A DNA stretch of 64,000 nucleotides from Chiridota heheva (taxonomy: Eukaryota > Echinodermata > Holothuroidea > Apodida > Chiridotidae): positions 577,501 through 641,500 of the forward strand of contig JAIGNY010000589.1 of the NCBI GenBank assembly GCA_020152595.1, written 5' to 3'. The position numbers and the translations under genes were made by a program. Below the pieces are notes generated by a model, which made no database searches, was not told where the DNA came from, and saw only the letters and a program-made list of their open reading frames with translations. This document shows positions 1 to 12,542 of the stretch, in pieces. The first letter of the stretch is position 1, and each line of letters opens with the position of its first letter.

Positions 1-733
1 CCAAATTGTTGCAAAGATTTGTGCAAAGTTCTATCTTTTTAACTAAATGGTCATCGAAAGTGTATCTTTTACAAATGGAACAATGATCTTGGTAATTCGG
101 GTAATTTAGATGAAGATGATTAAGAGATTATTAGGAGACTTTTTATGACAACAAGTGATACCCAGCTTAGGTGGTTTCACTTAAGATTAACAAACATAAT
201 TCTTGGATGTAACTCTTTTCTATTTAAAATCCAGAAGCGTGACGATGACCTTTGTTCCTTTTGTAACTTCTGCAAGGAGGACACTATTCAGTTATGATTC
301 AGTGATTGCACAAAAGTAAGAAATAATTGGGCAGGGCTTCAAGACTGGTTCGAAGTTAAGGTTAATTTTAAGTTTACGCTGTTAAGAATAATATTTATAT
401 TTGGTGCCATGGTTTTGAAAAATGTCTTTAAGTTATCATTGTTGCTTACCAAGTTTTATATATATAAATCTAATTAAAGAAATGAATTCCTACTATGATT
501 GGAGTTAAAAACGTGTTTAAAGAATATTTTGAAACCTTAAAGCTCTCTGCGTCCATGTAGAATAATCTTTATATTTTATTTATAAGTGTTGTTTTTAGAA
601 AGAAATTTTCTCTTGACTTTTACCTTTGTCTGTATGTTATAAATTATCTGTTGCACAAAAATGCTGTGCCTTTTTTATTATATTTATTGTTAATGAGCTG
701 AGCAAATAAATGTAAAGCAAAAAAAAAAAAAAG
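1..733 (+). mobile_element. 3' end of an L1/Tx1-like LINE (ORF2 C-terminus, 3' UTR, poly(A))
   Basis: Translating from about position 148 gives a run with RWFHLRLTNIILG, then a Cys-rich LCSFCNFC segment and a tryptophan (NNWAG). This is the usual C-terminal end of L1/Tx1-clade ORF2 proteins, where a short zinc-knuckle-like stretch follows the RT thumb. A stop interrupts the frame near 296. AT-rich 3' UTR-like sequence follows, ending in a poly(A) run at 719-733. The 5' part lies outside the window. Family placement is from pattern recognition of short motifs only. Confidence 0.55.
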
Positions 734-1008
734 ACTATCAAACGTTGTATTTAGTTTTTATCTGAAAGACATATTCTTAAACACATATCCGCAATTAAGA
801 AATCTTTGCTGAGCTGCCGACGTAACACATTCAAGAGGATAGAGAGAGTGAAAAATTGCGGGGACAGCCTCAGCCAGGAAGGGTGCAAAGTTGAGGGAAA
901 AGCCTCTGCCGGGAGGATGCACAATTGGGGGAACAGCTTCTGCCTGCCGAGTCGGTGGTCAGGAGAACATGATCCTGATCTAGCGAAGGAACAGCCTCCG
1001 CTGTAGAG

Positions 1009-1311
1009 GGCGAAGGAACAGCCTCCGCTGTAGAGGGCGAAGGAACAGCCTCCGCTGTAGAGGGCGAAGGAACAGCCTCCGCTGTAGAGGGCGAAGGAAC
1101 AGCCTCTGCTGTAGAGGGCGAAGGAACAGCCTCCGCTGTAGAGGGCGAAGGAACAGCCTCCGCTGTAGAGGGCGAATGAACAGCCTCCGCTGTAGAGGGC
1201 GAAGGAACAGCCTCCGCTGTAGAGGGCGAATGAACAGCCTCCGCTGTAGAGGGCGAAGGAACAGCCTCCGCTGTAGAGGGCGAATGAACAGCCTCCGCTG
1301 TAGAGGGCGAA
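1009..1311. repeat. 27-bp minisatellite, about 11 copies
   Basis: The unit reads roughly gaaggaacagcctccgctgt plus agagggc. Copies are near identical and differ mainly at GAAGG/GAATG. Because 27 is divisible by 3, several frames stay open (a 9-residue repeat on the minus strand), which I regard as an artefact of the repeat. Confidence 0.95.
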
Positions 1312-1523
1312 GTGCAGGGAGTTCAATTACAAACAAATTGCCATTTTTTTTCTAAACCAAACAAATTTGACTGCATATTTCCCGAAAATAAAACACTGTT
1401 TGCATTCGTTTTGTTCTTTCTTTCTTTTAAAGGAAATTTACACGTTATAAGAGACTATAAGACCTAGAGTTTTCTTAAATACAAAACCGAAATAAAAAAT
1501 TAATACAAAAAAATTATTAAAAA

Positions 1524-2075
<552 letters not shown>

Positions 2076-2109
2076 GAAAACAGATATTTTAACAAATCAA
2101 GCTGAAATA

Positions 2110-4500
2110 ACACTTAATTGCTTAATGAAGTCTGAACTTCAAAGATGGTATTTTTACCTCGCATATTGGGCCATCTCTTTGTCATTTTCTTATATTTTTT
2201 CATTTCTTCTTATTATATGCGAGACGAAATAAATCCAAAAGAAACAAATTTCAACACTCTTTCAGCAGTGCAGCACCTGACAGAATTATAGTTTCCTTAA
2301 GAAAAAATACCCCTGTTAGCTGGATAGACATATCAATGGGGTTAAGTGTTTCTCAAGCAGTCAAGCTTTTTAGATTCGGCATGTCTTTGAAGGCTAAAAT
2401 TGGAGATGGTAGATGGAATATCATCAGTTGTGAAGAGCTAAATTGTGAGCTACTGGGGGATGGAGGGGGAGGGGGGCTCTTCTCCCAATGTTTAAAGTTA
2501 TCGATCTAAATGCAACAATGCGTTATCTACTCCGAAATGTGCGATTATTAAATACAGTATGGGATGAGCTCACCTTTTGAAAAGGGGAAGCCTCCTGAGC
2601 CCCACCCCGCTTCTACATCACTGATTATTATAACCGTATAAGTCAATGCTTAATTGTGACAAGCAATTTCTATTTGCTAATTAAGCACAGCTCAGTTTTC
2701 CAGATATGAAGAATTTGAATACGTTTTAGTTTATCCCGTTGCCATTATCTTTCATAAACCGTATAGGCCTACCTTAAGAATTATCTCAAGGTTAAAAAGT
2801 GTAATCGGAATAATCTCAGGGCCCAGGGGAGAGGGGTGGCCCCGGGCCAGAGACAATGTTAGAGATAATGATTATTACAGCAATCAACGGACGTGTCGTA
2901 ACTATCCCGCCACCAGAACAACAACCTAATGGAAATTACGTCGACATTCTGACATTAAAAGATTAAACGAAAGCCTGCTTACGAATAACTTGTCGTCCCA
3001 TTATCAAAATCGATGATATTTTAGCAAAAGTGGATCAGCACTAGGGGAGGAAGGGTCTTCTTTTAGGAGGGGCAGGGGGAGGCAAGACCCCAAAAGCTTC
3101 CCGTGCTTACAAGCAGACGAATTGCACTGGCACACTGGTAAATGAAGTTTCTACCAATGTTCAAGCTGCTGCTAATCGGTAAATCTCCAATTTTGAGTCG
3201 AGTGGCATATACCCTTCAATTTTCGGAAAATTAACCTTCATTTTCAGGAAATTTCCTTACTTTTCAGGCAATTTTCTTTGATTTTTCAGTGGAAAATTTT
3301 CTTCGGGACATTTCCTTTAATTTTGGGAAACTTGTTAATATTGCTAATTTTCGGGAATTATTTATTGCGCTAGGAATTTATACGAGTCGACTCGATATGC
3401 TGGCGAATCTTCTTTCATGGCCTAAGGGCCATAGATTCCCCATAATTTGCAGAAAAATGTGTTGCGTATAGTCATAAAAAATACCGATATTACTCTATAA
3501 AGGGCCGTAGGAACCTATGGGGCGTAATGGGCCATGCCCCAGCCCCTTAAAAATTACAAAGTGGTATAATAACTTGATACATTTGAAGGTAAACAATGCC
3601 ATATGAAATGGATGCTACGTCTCGGCCCCTCCAATAATCTAAGGTCCCTACAGTCCTGCAATTGCAGTATAGATAATGTATCTTTGTTTCCTTGTCATGT
3701 TGGAGGTCAATATGTCATTTGCAGCTTGAATTTATCTCACAAAAAACTGATATAACGCCCTGAATTTCTACATTCTCAAAAGAGTGTTAAAGTCTGAGTA
3801 GGTCGGGTTTTGAATATTGAGAATAACACTTTTGTTATTCGATATATACTAAGTATATTCATTTATTTTCTAAACCTCCGTCATTAAAAATGATCATGGG
3901 AAAGTCGCCGATTCCTGGTAGAATTTCATTGGGCAGTTGGGGGGAAATGCAGACTCAAAACCCTTTCGTCAGAATTTGCTGCACCACTTCAATGAATTAT
4001 AATATATATTTAAAAAGCAAAGGATTTAAAAAAGAAAATATCAAAATGTGCATATATAAGTTATGCATTTTAATGCCTGAGATTTATAAATGTTGTTAAC
4101 TGCTTGGTCAAGTTAACTAAACAATGTTCAAGTTAACTAAACATTTTAGTTATAAGCTGGAAACAAGTCTAGGTACATGAAATAGGTATAGGAGATTGCA
4201 AAAATACCTGAATTTCAAAATGGCTGCCTATAGAGGGATTTCCATCACGTGACTTTAACTCAACTGGCAGCCATTTTGTAGGAGAAAGCGTCGTTCCGTT
4301 TCACGCGTCGTAACACAGCCCATTCACATCACACGTACAACAAACATACTGCATGCTAACATACCTACCAGTTCAGAGAATTTTACTGATTGAAGTTTTT
4401 AATTCGTTTCCGATTTTATTTCATATTTTCGTTAAGTTTTATTATTCACCGGGTATACGAATAGTAAGTAACGTTTACGTGAACGCCAGCTGATTGTTTA
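2110..4500. other. No gene recognised
   Basis: AT-rich sequence with scattered G-rich patches (for example 2455-2480 and 3045-3080). At about 3220-3310 a TTTTCAGG-type word recurs in short, irregular copies. Possible ORFs here are short and show no family features. Confidence 0.5.
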
Positions 4501-4525
4501 TTATACTCAGACAAAGCCTACATAC

Positions 4526-4706
4526 CTGATATAAAGTGCTCGCTGCAAATCCTAGTGTGAACCGTAAGTTGAAAGCCGTCGAGTCGTACAGCATGTAGAA
4601 ACCCACTTCGAACATTGATCAGGATTAGATGGAAATCGGAAAACGTTTTTTCATTCCCCGTCACACGTCTATCAGTGCAACCTAATACACAGCAAGATTT
4701 CGGCAT
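4526..4706 (-). pseudogene. THAP-domain exon (first coding exon), probably frame-damaged
   Basis: THAP domains are C2CH zinc-binding DNA-binding modules found in host factors and P-element-type transposases. From ATG at 4706 the minus strand reads MPKSCCVLGCTDRR, matching the C-x2-4-C start, and ends with RICSEHFISG, matching the terminal C-x2-H and flanking Phe. Between them, about 16 codons read as non-THAP sequence in this frame, whereas the neighbouring frame reads FRFPSNPDQCSKWV, which fits the core FxFP and W positions. Two compensating one-base shifts therefore seem present. The exon ends at a good splice donor (TCAG then GTATGT, intron starting at 4525), so further exons should lie at lower coordinates or outside the window. 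Whether it is a host gene or a transposase remnant cannot be told. Confidence 0.6.
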
Positions 4707-5204
4707 AATTATCTAATAAAAATAATTGTATATAACAACATGTAAACGTATGTAAGTCTAATTAGGTGTACAGCAGACAAAAAAGAAGACAAAAAGACTA
4801 ACAAACACCCTTCACACCATTTATCTAGGGTATTAGGGTGGTCATGTGTTAACGAAAATGCTTTCTGGACGGTCCAGATGAGTAGCGTTCCAAATTTACA
4901 GCTGGTTTTAGTTTCCAGGCGTTAGGCGTGTGTTATATATGTACATATTATATGCATTGCGTTAAAATGATGTGTAAAATTATGACAGTATGATAATACC
5001 GTTTCTGAAATTAATCGCATAACAGATTATAGTGACTCAATACGGAATGTCATCTCCCCCATCTAGTGCATGTTTATGAAATTAGATTACCTCCCAAAAA
5101 GAGCTATGTACACAAGCAATCATGTAGTTTTGTCCATGAGTATTGAAAGTAATCTTAGGAATATCGAAACTTTGAGATCATGAATGTGCCACTTTTTCTG
5201 TTCG

Positions 5205-8200
5205 AGGTAGCTTAAATGCCAAGCAATGCCCGGCTTAAGTTTTTCTCACCATGTCTGTGGGGCAGGGACAAGACGACCTGGCACAGGGGTGAGAGTTTAA
5301 ACCCACTTGTCAGGCATGTTTCTGGGGATAGGGATTGCTCTAGTGGTAGAATTAAGGGTATGCTTTCAAATATTCGTAGCATTTTGAATAAGCGTGATCT
5401 TCTGCCTGAAGTTTCAATTAGAAGACCTAATATAATTGGTATTACTGAGAGTTGGATTTATAGTGAAATTAGTGATTCAAAGATACATATTCCAGGTTAC
5501 TCAGTTTTCAGGTAAGTCAGATTTGATACTCTCAATGGTAGAGGAGGTGGTGTTTTATTGTTTGTGAAAGATAGTTTTAATTGTATAAATAGGACTGCTG
5601 AGTTTTCTTCTGGTTTTTCAAATTGCCTATGGTGTGAGCTTATTGTTGATGGTGATGTTGGTAGTTCAGTGGTTGTTGGTGCTGTGTAAAGATCACCAAA
5701 TTCTAGTCCTGAGAACAATCAGAAATTGCTTGACTGCTTTAGGAAAGTTGCTTCTAGGAGGGTAAATGTTTTTGGGGACTTTAATTTTCCAAACATTGAT
5801 TGGAATCTTTGTACTAGTGGTCCACATGGCAAAGATTGTCTGGAAGCTGTATCTGACTGCTTTTTCACCCAGCATGTGTTGTTTCTCACGCGTGGTAGAA
5901 ATTGTCTGGATTTAATTTTCAGTAGTGAAGAAAGTATGGTTAGAAATGTGCTAAGTAGCGGTAAGGTAGGGTGTAGTGTTCATGACCTCATAAGTTTTGA
6001 TCTGTATTGTTTCACAAAGGTTTCACCAGCTAATAAACTGGTTTTAGATTTTAAGAATGCTGACTTTGCTGCACTTCAGGATAATTTGTCATTCGATTGG
6101 ACTTCTTTGCTCCGTGAATTAGATCCTTCTAACGTATGGGAGGTTTTCCGAACTATAGTTTTGAAGAGGGTAAATAGTCCTGTCACATTAAAGAAAGTCT
6201 GTAGGCGTAATCGGCCGGTGTGGATGTCTCGGGAGGTTTTGCAGGCTGTTCTAAAAAAGAAGAAGTTGTGGCGTTGTTATAGGTATCATGCGAAGCTTGC
6301 TAGGTATACGGATCATGAACAGTTCACAAAGGGTTTGATAAGAGATACTAAAGTGCTTTTTGAAAAACCTTTGTCCAAGGAGGTTAAGATTAATCCTAAG
6401 TTCTTTCATTCTTATGTTCGCTCAAAGCAAAAAACCAAGGAGGTTGTTGGTCTCCTTTAGGGTATTGATGGTCAGATGGTGTTACTATTTCTAATGGTAA
6501 GGATATGGCTGAGGTTTTAAATGACTACTTTGTGTTTGTTTTTACTAAGGAGTCCCCTGCTGATGATGTTGTGGATTATCTTAGTGTGCACTCTCCAGTA
6601 TCCATTAGGAATGTTGATTTTTTAGTTGATATTGTGTCTAAGAAGTTGAAGGGTTTGAATTCAAATAAAGCACCCGGTCCAGATGATATGCATCCTGCTG
6701 TCTTATGTGAGTGTTCTGATGTTCTTTCTGTTCCCTTGAGTATTATCTTTTCAAAGTGCTTTGATGTTGGTGTTGTTCCTAGTGATTGGAGAATTGCTAA
6801 TGTCACTCCTATTAAGTTTTAAAAGGTGACCACAGTTTGCCTTGTAACTATAGGCCAGTGAGTCTTACTAGTGCTGTGTGCAAGGTCATGGGGTCTATTG
6901 TTAGGATGTTGCACTAAGCAGCTAAGATCATTTACTGGTCAATGATTTGTGAAATTTGTCCCAGCATGGGTTCTTACCTAAGAGGTCTTGTGTTTCTAAT
7001 TTATTGGAATTTCTTGATGATGTTACTAAACAAGTTGATTTTGGTCATAATGTGGATGCTATCTATTTAGATTTCCAAAAGCATTTGATAAGGTTCCATT
7101 AAGTAGGCCCATGATGAAAATAAGAGCACTTTGTGTGGAGGGAAAGTGTGCCAGTTGGATACATTCTTGGTTAGTTGACAGGTCACAAAGAGTTGTTGTT
7201 AATGGTGAAGTATCTCCATGCATAGAAGAAGGTTACAAGTGGTGTTCCTCAGGGTTCTGTATTGGGTCCGCTTCTTTTTTTAATCTTCATTAATGATATT
7301 GATGTTTCCCTTGGCTCCAGGATTTGTAAATTTGCTGATGACACTAAGCTGTACAGGATTGTTGAAATGTGCCAGGGATTCTTCACTTTTGCAAAGTGAT
7401 CTGGATAAGTTAGTTTCTTAGTCCCAAACATGTCATTCAATGTTGATAAATGCAAAGTTATTCATTTTGGTCAGAACAATTTGTCTTTTGATTACTACAT
7501 GAATGGTTTAAATCTTGGTTGTGTTGATCAAGAAAGGGATCTAGGTGCCTTTTTAACAGTGTGCTTCAGCAGCTGCAAGGGAAAATAGGATGTTTGGTTT
7601 GATTAGAAGAATTGTTTGCTTTTTTGGTAGAGAGGTTGTTCTTAATTTGTATAAACAGTTAGTCAGGCCTCACCATGAGTATGCTATTCAGGCTTGGACT
7701 CCCTTTTAAGAGAAGAATAAGTTCATTTTGGAGCAGGTTCAGCGAAGAGCCACTAGACTTATTCCCGAAGTAAGGAATCTGACTTATGAATCTAGGTTGC
7801 GAATTCTTAGTTTGACCATGCTTGAGTTGAGAAGAGTACGTGGCGATATGATTCCGGTTTTTAAGTTCCTATCTAGTAGTGATGCTTTGACTTCCTGTTA
7901 TTTCTTGCATGTTTCAGCTAATCCTCATGTGACACGTCGTAACAGTTTAAAGTTGACCAAGGAGTTCTCTCGGATATATATTCGGCCTTTTAGCTTTTCG
8001 CAGAGAATGCTTAATCAGTTAATGCGTGGAATGGCTTGCCTGAGTGGGTAGTTAGCTCCAATTTTGTTCACAATTTCAATGTCAACATTGTTACGTTCTT
8101 TAATAACTCTGGGCGTTTTTTTTTTTGTGGTAGTGGTGGTGTAAGTTTGGGCTTTTTATGGGGTTATTCACCCTTTTTAGCCCGTAAACTTGTTATGTTA

Positions 8201-8210
8201 TGTTATGTAC
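5205..8210 (+). mobile_element. CR1-like (Jockey superfamily) LINE, copy 1
   Basis: A contiguous LINE body on the + strand with endonuclease, reverse transcriptase and C-terminal region, followed by a 3' UTR ending in TTATG repeats near 8195-8210. No ORF1 is seen, so it is either 5' truncated at about 5205 or starts at ORF2. The body is rich in T and G on the + strand. The same family occurs again as copy 2 (10383-10816 plus 25568-27009). I could not find a clear target duplication for this copy. Confidence 0.85.
5216..8060 (+). pseudogene. LINE ORF2: apurinic-type endonuclease plus reverse transcriptase, broken
   Basis: The protein nicks target DNA and reverse-transcribes the element RNA in the nucleus. 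Endonuclease signs are MLSNIRSILNKRDLL, GITESW, the FGDFNFPNIDW motif near 5775 and HDLISFD near 5980. RT signs are LNSNKAPGPDD near 6660, NYRPVSLTS near 6846, HGFLPKRSC, YLDFQKA near 7070, a GVPQGSVLGPLLF-like block near 7235-7280 and the catalytic KFADDTKL near 7328-7351. The C-terminal region has ESRLRILSLTMLELRRVRGD near 7790 and a final EWVVSS segment. Frames change several times and stops occur (for example at 5515, 6460 and 6822), so the copy is not translatable as assembled. Confidence 0.85.
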
Positions 8211-8220
8211 CTAGCCCACT

Positions 8221-9885
8221 GTATTATGTTTGAACTCTAAAAATTAGGACTGCCTACTGACCCTTGTAAGTTGTAACACTACATGTAGCCTTTCATTTGA
8301 CAAGCAGTACTGAAATGTTCATATTTATCTTTTTATTGACCGACCAATTTGGGATGCAATGAAATTATGTTTGAACTGAGCTTGATCATTCTTTCATGTA
8401 TAAGATCATTGGTAATTCATTTTCTGTTTAAGACAAATTTAGGCCAAGTTAGTCGAAATAGCATGATATACATATATTGGTAATGGGTGTGGCAGAGGTC
8501 AGTCTTATTAGGAATAAACCATAGTTTTGCCAACTTCATTGGAAACAACATAACAATTTTCTGCCAGGATTGAGAATTGTGGGCACATTCTATTCCTAAA
8601 AACTAAAAACAAAACAGTGATTGCTTAAGTTATATATCATATGTGATGAAAACACTTTTTAGTATTTCTTTAAGTGAATATAAAGAGGGATGGTAGACCT
8701 GTAAAAGTCTCAAAATTGCCACGAAAATTTTGCATAGGACTACATTCATTTTACCTCATTACAAAAAGTGTTCGCACGACTCTTTGTAAAAGTTATTCAA
8801 GAAAATTTTGATTTCTCATTTGATAATATTCCATGAAAATAGAGCTTTACATGCATGCAGGTACATAATAACCATATTATTATATCAATATTTGGATTCT
8901 TACATAGATAATAATTTTCCTGAAAGTGTTTCACATTTTGTATGGAAATTTGGTCTACAAGCATACACTACATAAAGGTCACCTATTTCGTGAATTACTA
9001 GCGGAGGCAAAAGAAACGTATGCATAGATGCAATGTTTATGTTTTAATACACATTTAATACACTCTAATTTAACACACAAAAGTGCATATACACTATCAA
9101 GTTGCATAACAGGTATACGGCGGATTAAATAAAGCATTAAGAAAAATCATATTTGGATGATCATGCATGTAGTCTGAGAATATGATCTTATGGTGTGATG
9201 AATAGACCATGTCTGTTTTTTTTAATTCATATCATTCATCATTCATTTGAAAGCTGGTTAAGGTGTGGTCAGATAGCATTTAAGTGTGGTATACGCTATA
9301 GCCATTACATGGCTGCTATACAGAAGATTAAGCAAGTATTTTCTTGCAAATAGTGCCTACTGAGTGAGGTGTTTATCTCACTACTTCAGGTGAGGCCTTG
9401 TTAAAATATATAAAAGCAAATATAAAATCAAACATCAGTAATAGATTGGCAAAAAAAATACAGCAAAAGTAACACTAAATTGAATTGTATGATACAATCT
9501 GAGACATGTAAAGAAGATAACCACTTTCCAAGTTTTGATGATAATACTGTGTGCATATAATATAAACATACAGCACATTTCAATCATATCTCCTCATGAA
9601 GCTTGATTTTTAATGTACTTTCGGTGGTGATATGGAATACAAAATATGCATGAACTTGGTGAATACATCAGCAGGTATTTGCAGTCATTCAAATGATCAA
9701 TTTAGCATTGTGTCACAGTGCCTTCAAAACCATTCCTTTATGTAGCCTAGCATAAATATTAAACTTTTTAAAAGGTACACCATTTGTTGGTATCTTTATC
9801 TACAATTTATGGCAATCATATATAAGTATGATCTTATATCGTTCAAAATAGAGTAAAAAGAACCTTCATTCAGTGGCCCTTTTAC
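8221..9885. repeat. Dispersed repeat, copy A
   Basis: 8221-8870 aligns by eye in direct orientation with 28770-29360 (shared strings such as CTGCCAGGATTGAGAATTGT, AACACTTTTTAGTATT and AAAGTTATTCAAGAAAATTT). 8880-9870 aligns as reverse complement with about 27380-28305 (for example TATGCATAGATGCA, CTATCAAGTTGCAT and GATGAATAGACCATGTCT). No coding sequence is apparent. It is probably an unrecognised transposon or old segmental duplication, with an inversion separating the two copies. Confidence 0.7.
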
Positions 9886-9889
9886 AGTG

Positions 9890-9982
9890 GCTTGTAAAGT
9901 TCCCGGATGGTGGTAAACAACTTTTGGATTAGGTCTATAGTCTTAATCCAAAAGTTGTTTAACATTCGGGAACTTTACAAGC
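9890..9982. repeat. Long hairpin (inverted repeat, about 40-bp arms)
   Basis: The left arm starts GCTTGTAAAGTTCCCGG and continues to AACAACTTTTGGATTA. The right arm is its near-perfect complement, ending CGGGAACTTTACAAGC. The loop is about 10 bases (GGTCTATAGTC region). It sits at the right end of the dispersed repeat and could be the folded end of a small DNA transposon. Confidence 0.8.
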
Positions 9983-9989
9983 GCTGGCA

Positions 9990-10370
9990 AAGTGGTAGGC
10001 ACTAGTGCTGGAATCGTAAGCAAACTACGCATATTGTGCTTGATTGATTATCAATAAATCAATGTAAAATGGGTTATTTTGACCATTTCATCACTAATTT
10101 CGCACAAAACGCCTAAATTGAGTCAATAATTTCTACACAAAATGGAAGTGGGGAGTAATCTACACAGTTGGTTGTGATTTTAAATGAAAAATCTGTTGTT
10201 TCGCAAGTAAATAAAACTTGAACTTTGCACGAGTCAAGGTCAGTATTAGCGTTCACGCATGAAAATACGGATCCGATTAATTAGTCATTAATCGCTGTAA
10301 AAACTCTTTCGGCGATTGTGATCTAAGTATTAGGTCTAAATCAACACTTTAATTAAATTTTATCAAACTT
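9990..10370. other. No gene recognised
   Basis: AT-rich spacer between the hairpin and the truncated LINE. I see no coding or repeat structure in it. Confidence 0.5.
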
Positions 10371-10374
10371 AAAA

Positions 10375-10382
10375 TATATAAG
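10375..10382. repeat. Candidate LINE copy 2 target-site duplication, left
   Basis: TATATAAG lies at the 5' junction of LINE copy 2 and again at 27010-27017, immediately after its 3' end. The final AG may belong to the element, since copy 1 has AG at the same point. Confidence 0.55.
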
Positions 10383-10816
10383 TTCACAAAGGGTTTGATA
10401 AGAGATACTAAAGTGCTTTTTGAAAAACGTTTTTCCAAAGAGGTTAAGGTTGGTCCTAAGTCGTTTCATTCGTATGTTCGCTCCAAGCAAAAAACCAAGG
10501 AGGTTGTTGGTCCCCTCCAGGGTAATGATGGTGTTACTGTCAATAGTGGTAAGGATGTGGCTGAGATTTTGAGTGATTACTTTGTGTCTCTTTTTACTAA
10601 GGAGTTCCCTGCTGATGATGATCTGGATTATTTTAGTGTGCACTCTCCAGTATCCATTAGGAATTTTGATTTTTCAGTTGATGTCGTGTCTGGGGAGTTG
10701 AAGGGTTTGAATTCAAATAAAGCACCCGGTCCAGATGGTATACATCTTGCTGTCTTACGTGAATGTTCTGATGTTCTTTTTGTTCCCCTGAGTATTATCT
10801 TTTCAAAGTGCTTTAA
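10383..10816 (+). mobile_element. CR1-like LINE copy 2, left part (5'-truncated, split by the Polinton)
   Basis: It starts abruptly at a site equivalent to about 6321 of copy 1, as expected of 5' truncation during target-primed reverse transcription. It encodes the linker after the endonuclease and the start of RT (LNSNKAPGPDG near 10705, then LSIIFSKCF). The frame is open up to 10816, where the Polinton begins. It continues at 25568. Confidence 0.85.
10811..10816. repeat. Polinton target-site duplication, left (CTTTAA)
   Basis: CTTTAA precedes the left end and is repeated exactly at 25562-25567 after the right end. A 6-bp duplication is diagnostic of Polinton integration. Copy 1 of the LINE has CTTTGA once at the equivalent place, confirming the pre-insertion state. 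Confidence 0.95.
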
Positions 10817-10844
10817 AGTAGTGAGGTGGGTGCAGGATCACCCC

Positions 10845-11395
10845 CCCCCCAGGATCGGACCTTGAGGATCAGCCCCAGGATCGGACCTTGAGGATCAGCC
10901 CCAGGATCGGACCTTGAGGATCAGCCCCAGGATCGGACCTTGAGGATCAGCCCCAGGATCGGACCTTGAGGATCACCCCCAGGATCGGACCTTGAGGATC
11001 ACCCCCAGGATCGGACCTTGAGGATCAGCCCCAGGATCGGACCTTGAGGATCAGCCCCAGGATCGGACCTTGAGGATCAGCCCCAGGATCGGACCTTGAG
11101 GATCAGCCCCAGGATCGGACCTTGAGGATCACCCCCAGGATCGGACCTTGAAGATCTACCGTCCAGGATCAGCCCCTCGAGGATCACCCCTCTAGGATCA
11201 ACCCCTCCAAGATCACCCCTTGAAGATCTACCGTCCAGGATCACCCCTCCAAGATTACCCCTCCAAGATTACCTCTCCAAGATTACCTCTTAAGGATTAC
11301 CCCTCCAAGATTACCCCTCCAAGATCAGCCCTTAAGATCAGCCCTTAAGATTACCCCTTCAGGATCACTCCTTCAGGATCGCTTATACCATCAGG
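10845..11395. repeat. GATC-rich minisatellite at the Polinton left end
   Basis: About 12 copies of a 26-bp unit (GGATCGGACCTTGAG plus GATCAGCCCCA) run to about 11160. Degenerate GATC-containing units of about 14-20 bp continue to 11395. Variants AGCCCC/ACCCCC alternate. A C10 run lies at its outer edge (10841-10850). Confidence 0.93.
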
Positions 11396-11488
11396 GTTAT
11401 TCGATAGAAAAAATTAAAATCAAGGAAATTGAAAAGAATAAAAAGAACACTGATTTTATGTGGTGGTAATGTATATTCTATGACACAC

Positions 11489-12497
11489 TCAGAAAAATGA
11501 TAAATACAACAACAATGGAATTCCAAGCAACATTAATCTGTTAAGATACATTTTACAGTCTCCTTTCTTTTGATCATGCATCCAAGCTTTCCAATCACAC
11601 GATTTTTGCCATATCAGTGGCATCACAGCATGCAAAAGTTCATTAAAGAGTTTTTCATTGGTATCTACTAGCCGGTGTTGTCGACACAAATCTGCAATAA
11701 AGTGAAAGGATGATGATTTGGTATGGACTGACATTTTCACTATGCCCCAAAGCTTGTTTTGCTGCAGTCACAACACCAGCGACAGTGTCGTCGTTTGATT
11801 CAGCCTTTTTTAACTCAGCCCAAGGTAACAGTTTGTATGAATCCATGTCTAGCACCGTTTTGGCTATATTTCTTACAAATTCCAAGAAGAGACACATCCC
11901 ATCATCTTCTCGCCAAACAGGTACAGAGCATTGTTCATAAGAAGCTATATCATGGTATCTCCACTGTATCATATCGAACATCATGCCCAAGGTAAGGTGT
12001 CGGTGTAGTTCTTTTACTGGAATATCTCGTTCAAAGATTCTGTGATAACATGGGCTGCATTCAATTTCCTTCGAAAATGATTGTCCAAAGCAATTGCCAT
12101 TCGTGCTGTTTGTAGCGCCAAGGACCATTCGGGTGCCATTGTGTTGTTGAACATTTTGACATCCTCCCATGTTGGAGTCAGATGAGTCCATTGCTGACGA
12201 ATGAGATTCAATTCGTCCACAACATTGTCCAGCTTTTCGGGATTCAACATTAGAAACAGGCTTGTTTTTATAAAGAGAGGAATAACTTCTGCGTTGGTCA
12301 ATGTCTGTATCGCACTGAGAATCATCCATGAGTCTATTGGTTTGCTGACACAGCTATGCTCTTCTTGATTTCCACCCTCAGACTTGCAGCCACTGCAGGA
12401 TTCTATCAGAAAATGGTTACTTTTTCTAAGACTTGATTGAGAAAAGTCTGTTCCAGCAAGTTTTGAGTTTTTCGATGAAAGGGTTGATGTTGGTCAT
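11489..12497 (-). pseudogene. TIR gene, left copy (unidentified protein), frameshifted
   Basis: This is the mirror copy of the gene at 23793-24805. The start ATG is at 12497, 46 bases from a TATA-like box. Relative to the right copy it has a shorter A-run soon after the start and a 2-base deletion in the downstream part (near 11700), splitting the C-terminal half. The C-terminus (LMLLGIPLLLYLSFF) is hydrophobic and could be a tail anchor. I do not recognise the family. As assembled only the right copy keeps the longer frames. Confidence 0.7.
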
Positions 12498-12542
12498 GAC
12501 AGGTCTGGTGGAGAGTGTCTTAATATTTGCATTTGTTTGATG

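Noticed and set aside
751-1336. Repeat-protein-like ORFs with a 9-residue unit
   Set aside because: They follow directly from the 27-bp minisatellite. No signal peptide or flanking coding evidence was seen.
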